The notes under the pieces were generated by a model. The model was not told the DNA's origin, did not search any database, and saw only the letters and a program-made list of their open reading frames with translations. From Owenia fusiformis (lineage: Eukaryota; Annelida; Polychaeta; Sabellida; Oweniidae), in assembly GCA_903813345.2 (NCBI GenBank), contig CAIIXF020000005.1, positions 28,461,375-28,525,374 of the forward strand: 64,000 nt of DNA, read 5' to 3'. Shown piece after piece: positions 11,901 to 23,000 of the stretch (its first letter is position 1; each line of letters opens with the position of its first letter). Both the position numbers and the translations under genes were made by a program.

Positions 11901-14900
11901 GTGAAATATTGGACCTTGGGCCTTCGGCCCTCGGTCCAATATTTCACTATATCGCCCTTAGAAATGACGTTATTGTACTATTGTTATGTAAGGATCTAAG
12001 ATAATTATGTTGTAATGTTATGTTGAAACAAGGCATTAACATGCAAAATGTCACCACCTGCCATTTGTTACTCATGACGACCGCCGTCTAGGAACCACCA
12101 CTGGTGACATAAAAACAGACTTGACAAGGTGGAAGAATGCATTGATTATTGGATAGGCTGGCTGGCTGGGCCTGCTTGATGGATATATAAGTAACTGTTT
12201 GGTATTATTAGGTAATGCTACTGTCCTGATGAAAGATGACGAGATGGAAGAAGAAATAATGGTTATTTGCGTCATTAAATATTTAAAATTTAGTCAAAGA
12301 GATATCATATTTCGAATATGTATATAAAATTACATCTCAACTTTGAAAGTTTAATTTCTTTGAAAATGTGACTTTTAGGTCAGGTAGATAGAGTCTATGT
12401 TCTAAGCACAAGAAATTAGTGAAATATATTTTCTTCATGAATTTTTTCTGGGCATATTTTCAATAATATAATTATCAAACTCAAAAAGCTTATATAAAAA
12501 TTAATCCACTTTATCTATTGAAAATCCAAGTTTACTACTAAGTGAAGTACATGTATGCCTACTGCCATGCTTACCATATTCTCCAAACTTGAGTGTATCC
12601 CAGTGTTTCCGCCTAACAACAACTTGGGTAAGTTTCAGTAGAATATAGATGACAACAAGACCTATGGTGGAGTCAAGTAGGAAGCTAACAAAGTACCTAA
12701 AATATACAAAACAGCGTCTCTTTTAAAATTAGAATAATTCTATGCTTAGAATTTAACTAGTTTGGTATATTTTGGTTTATGTTGGCCTAGGCCTCCATGA
12801 GAAGTAAAATGTTGCAGAAATGAAACAACAAACTAAGATAAGTCAGGGAATTGGAAAAATTAAATTGTGGAATTGATATTTAACCAGCTGACATGTCGAG
12901 GGAGGTCACAAACAGTCTGGTATTAAAGATGGGTCATTGATCTTGTGCCAGCACAAGATGGGTTGCCACACCTTGTGCCGGCACGAGATTACTGACCCAT
13001 CATAGTGTGTCAGTTAAAGATTGGTCATTAATCTTGTGCCAGCACAAGATGGGTTGCCACACCTTGTGCCGGCACGAGATTACTGACCCATCATAGTGTG
13101 TCAGTGAAAGATTGGTCATTAATCTTGTGCCAGCACAAGATGGGTTGCCACACCTTGTGCCGGCACGAGATTACTGACCCATCATAGTGTGTCAGTTAAA
13201 GATTGGTCATTAATCTTGTGCCAGCACAAGATGGGTTGCCATATCTTGTGCCGGCACGAGATTACTGACCCATCATAGTGTGTCAGTTAAAGATTGGTCA
13301 TTAATCTTGTGCCAGCACAAGATGGGTTGCCACACCTTGTGCCGGCACGAGATTACTGACCCATCATAGTGTGTCAGTTAAAGATTGGTCATTAATCTTG
13401 TGCCAGCAAAATTAGCAAAACTTTTTTTTGGTGAAGCTTTGAAATCCTGTTTAAGTCTCATTTTTAATGAGATTTTAGGAGATCTACATTTTTAACCACT
13501 AAAGACTAACATTTTCTTCTATTTGATGGTGTATTTGAATTCTGTGTGTAATTTTCTATCAAAACAACATTGATTTGCACTGTTATTTACCTTTATTCAA
13601 ATTCTAGAGATTTCAAGTTTTCTAAAAATGGTGGGGCTAAAGCCCCATTGACACAATGTTGAAAAACCTTAAAAGTTCATTTGCTCTTCTAAGTATCACA
13701 ATTTTAATATAAAATCATAATCCACATATCAATAATATCATCTACATGTAGTTACATTCCAATGGTGTTTTAAGTTGATCCAAATGGAATTACTTGTTAA
13801 ATCAAGTGACTCTTGCTATTAAGTTACAATGTTATTTAGCCCTATTAATACCAATGATGCCATCTATTTTTCCATATGGAAAAGGGTCAATTATGTCAAT
13901 ATTAAAGTAGAACAACAGAACATAAATGATATTAAAAAAAATAGCCATATAAGTGTAAACATTCAATCTATCTGCCCTATCATACTACATACTGTAATAC
14001 TATAATGTCAAAATTCAGAAAAAGATTGGCATCAGGAAATTCTTGCCTTGAAAATTATACCAATTTTCAATCATGATTTGAAAAATTCTGAAATGCTTAA
14101 GATATAGTACATACCAAGTGCATGGATCTCCAGTGAAGACACCAGCTAGAAAGACATTGGCAAAGTGTATAACAGCAGCACCTACAGCTTGTTTAGAGGT
14201 ATCATAGAACCTAAAATACAAAGCATGCTCTATATATTGCCATAATAATTTGAATTATTACAATCATATCTTAGTTATATAAATTGATAATAAATACATT
14301 ATATAATAATATATATAACATAAGTTAAAAAACAAGTGCTTTCAGAATCCAAGCGTAATATCATTTTATGGAACTTGAACAAAATGAGACTTTGAAATAT
14401 TGATTTAAGAATTACTAAATACAAGAAGGTAAATTAGGATAAAGAAAAAGGTTCCAAACATAAATTTAGTTGTCAAGGACATGAGAATGCTCCCTGAATT
14501 TATAAAATATGAGATGCAAGGAAATGTGCTGAACTTGAGAGTTGAGAGTCTATAAAATACACTCAATGGCTTAACTTAACTTTATAGCAAAATAGCAGGT
14601 ATCAATAAAACCTATCTAGATTTTTCATGAAGCAATATAAAGACAGTGTTTATTTAGGGACCAGATCCAAATATTGACATTTCTAAAAAAATGATTTTAT
14701 TTTGGTTCTATCTTCCTCATCCAAGATGTGAACATGAAAATTACAGATGAAAAAATATATTTGAGGTTTTCCAATCTATGCTGTAAAACTCTGAAGAATT
14801 TCATTTATAATTTAAAATTATTCTATTTTTGACTATTTATGAAAAAGTAAATTACAGCAGCATTAAATTAAAATACTAATCTAGTATCATATATAACTTT

Positions 14901-16558
14901 GTCAATATTTAAACATGTTCACTAAATTCAACTTACCAGATTCTCCAAGGTCGCCTTTCAGGTTTTGGCTCCAAGAATCTCTTAACTGGAAAATCAAATT
15001 CAAATTAATACTGTGTAACTTTTTTATTATGATCTTTATCTTATTTCTCAATACAGATTGGTCAGAGGTGGCATGAAGAAATTAGATTTTGATTAATTGA
15101 TTGTTATGCAAATCAAAATCAAATCAAATCACCTTCACCATCATGGTGCTTTTAGATCTCAGGGATTTTACTTGACTTTGTGTTATTGTATTTAGGTATT
15201 TTTGATTTTTACAATTAACTCTAAATCCTGTAAGAAAAGGGGTATGAAACAAAGAATCTTCTTATCAAAGACTCTATCAACAGATTCTGTAGTGTTTACA
15301 ACAGAGACCACAGACTCTTCAGTGGGGAATAAGAGTATGGGAGAGGTCTAGACAATATCCTGTAGTTCATACTCTTTTTTTAATTGACTGAATATATGTT
15401 TCTCTTAAACCAGTTATCAAAAAATTCTGAAACTTTTTTTTGAAAATGGCCAATGTAAAGCTTTTTGAAAATGCAAGATATAAAAGTTAACAACTTGCAT
15501 CATAAAATAACATAAGTCTAAGAATGTAAAGGAAATTGGCAAATGTAACGCTTTCTGAAAATGCATGCTATAAAAGGTCATAACTTTCAATCGCAAAATA
15601 ATCTAAGTCCAAGAATGTAATGGAATTTCGCCAATGTAAAGGTTTTTGAAAATGCCTGCATAAAAGTTCACTAAGTCCAAGAATGTAAAGGAAAATGGCC
15701 AATGTAAAGCTTTTTGAAAATACATGCCTTACAATTTCACACTTTGTAAAATAATCTAAGTCCAAGAATATAAAGGAATACTAGTATAGTCATTTGAAAA
15801 TACCTGAATTAAAGTTCACAACTTTGCATCGTGAAATAAGTCCAAGAAGTGGGTGAAAAGCTTTACTTTAAAATGACATAAATTTTTGTCCCTAAATCTT
15901 GACACTGATGTGTCGGATGCAGACTATGGGGGTCTGTAAATCTTATCTGTATGTAGACCCCCTGCACCTTATTCCCCACCCCATTGATGAACCTTTGACA
16001 GAGACAACACGAGGAATATTTGTCTAAGGTCTATGATGTGGTCAATAATCGTAAATAGCGAGAGGACATAGGGGGATTCTAAGACACGGGGCATTCCCAG
16101 ACAAACCCTTGGTATCAGGTGAAAATCCAGGGCATTGTTAGACTTTTTACATTATATAACACCCGGATATATCACTTATCACCACATCAATAATATGATT
16201 TTTTTTTTTTTATTATTATTATATCAATAATATGATGATGTGTCTCATTTGAAGTTTCAATAAAGAAACCAGATAAACCAAAGAATAATTGAAGATCATT
16301 CGACAATGTCCCGTGTCCGAGATTACCCCTATGTCCTCGAATACTTTCGTGAGCATCAAATAACTTACCAATGAGCGATGTGAAGGCAAGGAATGCAAGA
16401 AGTCCCTGAACAAATAATCCCAGAGGTCCAAGCAGGGCTCCATGGTCACAATGACTAGCCTCTAGTCCTGACAGTTCTGTCTTCACATCTATCCCTGAGG
16501 AATTTCCAATGAATTCAATGGATGAGCTTTTGACACTGATGCTGACAGAAGAATCCAT
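8962..16558 (-). CDS. STIMATE: STIMATE/TMEM110, ER activator of STIM (7 coding exons, 307 aa)
   Basis: Exons, minus strand: 16558-16369, 14985-14937, 14210-14115, 12696-12575, 11652-11540, 11167-11084, 9231-8962. All borders are GT-AG and phases join exactly (924 bp). The product is a multi-spanning ER protein. In vertebrates STIMATE promotes STIM1 opening at ER-plasma membrane junctions for store-operated Ca2+ entry. Recognised by ERRPWRIW followed by FYDTSKQAVG and HFANVFLA (about residues 70-100), CxxWIGQ..LYI (exon 5), and AFMFWVVDNFLMRK (about 219-232) before an acidic/serine C-tail. About five membrane segments are visible, near 44-62, 85-103, 112-135, 160-180 and 205-228. Length compares with about 294 aa in human. 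Strong ATG, no in-frame upstream choice needed. Intron 6 (9232-11083) contains a minisatellite derived from exon 6 and its donor. Head-to-head with SFMBT. Confidence 0.93.
9531..11118. repeat. 51-bp minisatellite, about 32 copies, derived from the STIMATE exon 6/donor border
   Basis: Units recur every 51 bp. On the minus strand each reads 30 bp matching the end of exon 6 (VMFIVPLIIN) plus 21 bp of intron starting GTGAGTAGG, i.e. the 17-residue unit VMFIVPLIINVSRFLVK. The exon-proximal unit is the genuine exon end (11084). Of 31 junctions, 21 keep GTGAGT and 2 more have GTGAAT; the rest have lost the donor by small deletion or substitution. A 348-bp higher-order repeat is visible (10024 versus 10372). 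A degenerate unit lies at about 9500-9530. Confidence 0.95.
11864..11988. repeat. About 125-bp hairpin in STIMATE intron 4
   Basis: The arms converge on GGGCC-TTC-GGCCC. Each arm carries AATAACGTCATTTCT and AATATAGTGAAATATTGGACC in opposite orientation. A partial related sequence (CTATATCGACCTGAGAAATG, GACGTCAT) lies at 11713-11744, so the hairpin may be part of a larger foldback element from about 11700. Confidence 0.75.
12922..13408. repeat. 91-bp tandem repeat, about 5.4 copies, in STIMATE intron 3
   Basis: Near-identical units of 91 bp. Each contains the perfect palindrome CTTGTGC-CA-GCACAAG and the near-palindrome CTTGTGCCGGCACGAG. The last unit breaks off at GCCAGCA, immediately before the dispersed repeat at 13430. 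Confidence 0.93.
13430..13665 (+). repeat. Dispersed repeat, inverted relative to the copy at 60403-60625
   Basis: Shares long blocks, such as TTTTAACCACTAAAGACTAA, TCTGTGTGTAATTTTCTATC and CTTTATTCAAATTCTAGAGA, with the reverse complement of about 60403-60625. No open frame. Likely an inactive transposon fragment or SINE-like unit. Confidence 0.75.
15430..15850. repeat. Degenerate tandem repeat in STIMATE intron 1
   Basis: Five imperfect units of about 70-91 bp, each with CAATGTAAAGCTTTTTGAAA, AAAAGTTCA and AAGTCCAAGAATGTAAAGGA. The short minus-strand open frame across it is incidental. Confidence 0.75.
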
Positions 16559-17023
16559 GTCAGAAATTTTTTTACAATTGAAAAATTGAGTTTTCGGCCA
16601 TATCTGTTTGAAAAACTGTTCTTCATTTGTCCCACGTTTGCTCTGCTATGGTGGTTTCACCATCATATATCTTTGAAGTTCATAGTAAAGCGGATTTACA
16701 AAGAAAACAAAGATAATGTGTGAGTTTTAGAAAACAGCTATTTCAAGAAGTTGACCCGGTGACCTTACGCATGCGCAGCGATGAAATTAAAACTCGGCAA
16801 AGAAACAATTTTCTCATAAAATAGAGTTTTATCTTCTCATTCAATCACTCTATATCATACAAATTAGACAGATGACACCTCAGGACAAAACGTTTCAAAG
16901 ATGAACTGTTTTTCGAAAAGTTGGAGTCACAAGTTTTAGGAGCATGCGCGTTCGGTCATCTTCAGATGCCATCTTGGAATCGGAGAACCCACAAATGTGA
17001 ATGCTCACAGTTTCTGCTCTGAA
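16559..17023. promoter_or_regulatory. Shared bidirectional promoter of STIMATE and SFMBT
   Basis: Only 465 bp separate the two divergent start codons. The interval is richer in CpG than its surroundings. It holds an NRF1-like TACGCATGCGCA (16766-16777, one mismatch to consensus), a second GCATGCGCG (16942-16950), and a YY1-like GCCATCTTGG (16968-16977). No TATA box stands out. Motif calls are by eye. Confidence 0.7.
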
Positions 17024-20000
17024 ATGGATGAAAACACCGTTCAGGTAGTATTTTCTTTTGTCCTTTGCTTACAAAAGATATTTAACTATACTTTCCTAAA
17101 GTTTCATGACCTAAAGATATGTTTTTACTGGTAAAAATGTTGTCAACATGTAGAGATAAAATTTCGTTGAAAAAGCAACATTTCTCAACAATTTTTTCGC
17201 ATCACATTTATCCCACCCGACAGAATTATCTGAAGATAACTGCTCATACACAACCTTTGTAAAATACTGTATAAATAACTAATGGATGGGATATTTGTCG
17301 AGCAAATGGAGGTAAATTTGGGTTTTGTATGCACTGTTTCATACCGTTTCTTTAAAAATGAAATATTGGTAAAACTGGAAGGAAATATTCGGTGGATCAA
17401 ATATGGCCGACGTGTTTTCAACAATTTAGTGGGCGAGTATTTTTATGCTGAATTTTGCATTGTAAATAATGATTACACCAAATATTAATGTTTGAAACAA
17501 TTAGATGATACATGGGTCTGGTATTTTTAAGGGTCAATTTAAATGTAAAATGTGTTTTAAATAGGTTTCTTTTATTTAGAATGTGCCCTATTTTTATCAA
17601 GTGTGGCAGAACTTGATATTTGCAAGCAGCAAATCAATTTGCATAATTTTATGCTAACCAATCAGAATGCTTTATTTGAGTTAACCACATTAGCTGGGTT
17701 ATCAAGGCCTATCAAGGGTTATTGAATAGTTTATTTCTGTACCTCATGCAATTGATTCTTTTTCATTGTATGCCTTATTGCAAGTACATATACTATTAGA
17801 TATGGTTATGACTAAATATATGTTCTCATTAATACATTTATCTTCCTAATTAGATGGTTTTATACTTTATCATATAAATGACTAATGGGAAATTTCGGTA
17901 TGTAGCTGCGTATCATTGCATAATATTAAGTAATATTGACATTCTACAATCTACATCTATACTATTATCAGTTTCTTTGACTTTTCTTCTATTATGGTTC
18001 TATTTTTATTAGTTATGGGGCATCCCCCTACCCCTGACTAGACTACGCCTATGAGAACTTTTAGACATGAAATCAGGAACAGAAAATACATCAAATTGAG
18101 ATGTCATTGAGAAGTAATTATCCTGGCATCAGTTTTGAATTATCAAATATTTATGGAATAATCAATAATGTAGAGAGTACTTTTAGGGTTTAAAATGGCT
18201 AGTTATGAGAGCAAGAGAAGAAAAAACGCTACAATATTAAAATAATCAAGCAAAATTAAATACAATTGGTAATTTCTTCTTATTAAATCTTCTCCAAATG
18301 AAAATACTTATTATTAAAAAATATTTTTGCAATATTGTACAAAACATGATATTTTATGTTGCATTAAAATATAACAGGTTAATTTTTCAAATAAAAACAT
18401 TTCACTATTCATATTGGATATTTACTTTCTCATTTTTTTTAACATGGGAGTCAATGGACATCTAAAGAGTCAATAAAAGATATATAATGGAAGGAAAAAA
18501 TGAGACTAGGAAAAAGTGTTTGCATTAGGTGTTCCAGTAAGAAAGATGTTAGGATGAACAGCTTTGAGTTGTGGACCAAGAGAAGATAAAAACACGTAAT
18601 TAACCAATTACTGCAAATTACATGTTGTGCCAGTGAAAAACAGAATATCAGCACAACGTACAGGAATCATTCTTACTATTTATATTATCTTATATTATAT
18701 ACTATCTGTATAATATTATTTACTACATGTGTCACAAATGGTTCCAAGAACATCAATGTAACGCTTTAAAAGGGAAAAATATTATAGTTCTGTGTCCTGA
18801 TATTTATTTTCTCAGTTTTCCTGGAATTTGATCCCAATCAATTATTTATATTTTAGGAGAAAAATGATTTTTTCTAAAAGAATATTTCATGCAATAAATC
18901 TTAAGATTCTATGAATTTAAATATCAAAAATGATATTTATATGTTTTCTTCTTAAACAGAACAGTGATACTAGCATAGTCTAGAAAGCCATGATACTTAT
19001 AAAACTGTAATTTTAGATTTTCCTTGGAAATGCTTGCTTGGTCTTTAAGGATCATTTTTCAATACAGATCTGATGATGTTTTGGTACATATGTGTTGGAG
19101 ACTTGGAATCCGTTTCCATATTTGAATATTCATGATCATAATAACCTATCCATAATCATTTACGGGGAAGTTGTTCTCAAAAATATGTTGGATCAATACA
19201 TTTGTATTATCACTATGGCAAATCTAATTTCAGCTGAGCCAATGAGGATGCAGTATAAGCTAATCATCTGATGCTGACGACTGTGTCTGATATATCTATT
19301 AGTTTCTCTACGTGTATATTGACGCACAGCCTGTTGCGACATAACACTGAACTGTATATTAAATAAATATTTAACATAGACTGATATAGAAATCCTCATC
19401 TCACTGTTTCTAATTCATAGAATATTAAATTTTTTTTTTGTATTTACAGATTGAACAAATATCAAAGTATAGGTATCAGAAGTGGAATTTTGTGAAATAA
19501 GTATTTCTTGATATACATGTATAATGATATTGAAATCTAGAATATCAACAAATTTGCCACACCCTAGTTCATATTTGTACCTTGGATGTTCAAGATGGTT
19601 GCATTCTTTGAACCCAAATTATCTCTTATGAAGTCAAATTGGCATATAGTTAATGATTGAAACTTGTAATGAGATTGCTTGAAGGGTAAGATTTTGACAA
19701 AATAACCCAAACATCTCTTTGCTATAAACTAATCAGTATAAAATCAACTGGTTTTCAGTTTTTTATATTTAGACATACACAAACCAAACATGGATGAAAA
19801 AAGCCCTTAGTTTAATAAATGAAGATATACCATGTTATGTGCAACTCTGAACACTCATTTCACTCAATATGTGACATCATGAATTATATCCTCCTGATCA
19901 ATATGCTGTTCATAGCAACCATGTAAAATATGGCAAATAAGAAAATTAGAAAAAATAACATTTTTCTTGAGAAGATTAAAATATTCTATTTCATATAAGC

Positions 20001-23000
20001 AGCTCTTTAAAATAGCTTTTAGATTTTGAAAAGAGTTCAAAGATCTTTGAAAAAATAATTTGTTTTATGATGACGCATTGCCCTATATAGAGGTTATGTT
20101 GACCTTTGACACACATGCTGTGTAAAACAAACATAAAATAAAATGATGTTTCCCAGTCACAGTTAAGAATGTAATTTTGTTCATCATGGGGATCCTGAAT
20201 AAATTGACATTAGCTTCCTTCTTGTAAAATGTTGGTATTTTGGCAATGGCATTTCACTTGACTTAGCCTATTACAGGCTAAGAGATTTATAGATACTCAT
20301 ATTGTCATGTGTAAAAACCCAAAGATGGCAGATATGATTTTTTTTCATATTTTCTGTAATTGATAATTTGAAAGTTTAGGTGCCATAGGAAAAGGTATTG
20401 AGAATCAACAGTTGAGTTCAATGATTTAAGAAATATATGAATAAATGAACTTCAGTATCACAGCGTTTAATTGATTGAAACAATTGATCGTTTTTATCAG
20501 TTTTTCATGTATTTTACTGGTTTTCATTAAGGAATTTTATGCTTTCTCATTCATAAAGGGCAAAGACCTATTTTTGTCAAATAGTACATCATGACCTTAT
20601 AACAAAACAGTCGAGTCCCAGGAATATAACAAAATGTATGTTGCATTTTGAGAGTGAATATGTATGTGTGCAGCAACTACAATAATAGAGGTCGGGTGAT
20701 TTTCATAAACACAAATATTTATACTGGAATTCTGATCTTGATTTATTAAACATCTGGTATAAAAATAAAGTCATTGGGGAATATATTTCTAGAGTTGTGA
20801 TGTTGACAAAAAACAAGTTGAAATATCTTGCATATTGTTTCCACTTATTACAGACAATGTATTTTTCCATAAAGGTCTTGGGTGAACAGTCATATAGATT
20901 TCTTAATTGATAGACTGTAGCATTTTTTCAATTGAAACTTTGAAAAGTAATATGATAGTATTCTTTCAATTTTAATTCTGATTTTAGATCCTGTCTAATA
21001 TCCTAGATAATGTCCCTAAGGTTGGCCCAGAAAAAAAGAAGTTGGGCCCAAAAAAACTTTAGGCCAAAAAGGCCTTAAGGCCCCAAAAAGTGGGCCTTTT
21101 GGTCATTATCGGGCCTTCTAAGGCCTTATTTTTTTAATTTTAGGGGTCCAAAATTTTTTTCCGCTCAAGCGCGGAGGTTTTTTCTCTGACCTCAAATTTG
21201 GGCCCCCCCTGTTGGTTCCTGGATCCGCCACTGCAGTGAGACACTTTTGACAAGTATTATCTTGGCAACTGATATACCAATTTCACTGAAAATTTGTACC
21301 AAGTATCCCAAAATATCAAAAGGATCAAGTAAATATTATGTTAGGATGTCAAAAGAGTCCTTACCAGAGCAAATCAATGAGAACTTCATAGCATTTATAC
21401 CCAAAAGATGAGAAGCAATTTGACAATTTCTCAGCAATAGACTAAAGCCAAATTGTTTGAAAACATTTCTTGAGATACTTTAGAGTATCTTCAGCTAGGG
21501 CTGAATATGTAAGAGATTATATATTACATATTATGTGGGTATTGTTGAATAAAGGCAGTATTATAAGTTAAAATAACCAATACCAATGTAAAAGTCACTA
21601 CCATTTCCAAGCAAAAATACTTTTCCGTATTTATATTAACAATATCACCTCCAATGAATTTTGAGAATGAATGGATTTTGGATATTTGGGAATAATGAAG
21701 CAGATTAATTGGACATGACACACAGACAAGCTATTTTGACTGATTGAAAGATGCTATCACCTGATAGCTGGCAAAAACACTATGAAAGTCTCAAAAATTG
21801 ATCATTGAATGTTTATAGTTCTCAAATGTATTGAAAAAAACATTTGAAATCAAATGAAATATTGAAAGTGTGATGATAAAGCAAGTGAAATACCAATGTG
21901 TTTTTTTTTGGGGGGGGGGTTCTACATATTAATTTACAAGACAAAAGTAAGTTGTAGTTTGAATCAGGTTCATATCAGAAATGATTCAATTCCATTCTTT
22001 AAAAAGCTAATCTTTTTATCCATATAAAGTAACAATAAGAAACAAACAAGTAATGTTTTTATTTTGATTGTTTTCTTTCAGAGTAATGCAGATAATGGTG
22101 AGAGAATTTAAGTGTTTTCTAGTTCTTTCAAGTACGCAACATTGTGTCTCTGCTGAGAACTTCCTCGGAATATTAGGCTTCTAATAGATAATTAGAGGAA
22201 TTGTGTTTCTGTGATCCATACGTGCCTCAAAGGAAGATTTGTTACTTGCACAATGTTGTGTTAGAGCCCAAGGAAAACCTCTTACATGTTGCATGAATTA
22301 TTTTATTCATTTTGCATATTATGAGTAATATATATCTGGCTGGTAGCTTTAATTGTGATAGAATACTATGATTTGTTGCCTGCAAGTAAGAATCACTTAG
22401 TTAGCTATAGATCTAATTTATCTCAAAGTTTCATACATGCATTTGCATGAAGTCAATTACTAGAACTTGAATAATTCCCTTTTTAAACAATATGGGATGA
22501 AATATTGAAAATAATATAAAAAGTGACAATAGATGAGCCCCCGATTCCTCATTGATAATAATAATGAAAGTTAAATTGTGGGAAGTACATTGATTTATAT
22601 AACGGGTAATATTTATTGACTTACAAATATCACATCAATTACTGTATAATCTGAAACTGGCAATTTGTATCTATGAACCCAAAATTTTTTTAAATGTGCT
22701 TAAACTTCCTATTATTTAGTGACAAATGATGACAGGTAACTGTTACATCTATTTATGAAAATGATATCTTGGTTGTTTATAACTAACTTGCATTTTGTAC
22801 TAAGTTGTTTGTATTTAGGCTGTGCTTTCATATATTTATGTTTTACAAAAAAACATCTTTCTTCTCCTGCTGACCATAAAATTTGAAGAACTGAAAATTG
22901 TTGAAGAACTTGTTTTTTATGATTCCTTAATATAAGATAGCATCAACACATATACACCTTGAAAATTCAATTCTATTGTAAGATATATTGATTTTTGAGA

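Noticed and set aside
9531-13408. The 51-bp and 91-bp arrays as CRISPR-like arrays
   Set aside because: Units are contiguous with no unique spacers, and the genome is eukaryotic.
16187-16368. Extension of STIMATE exon 1 past its donor (123-codon frame)
   Set aside because: The family sequence and phase require splicing at 16369; the downstream residues have no resemblance to STIMATE.
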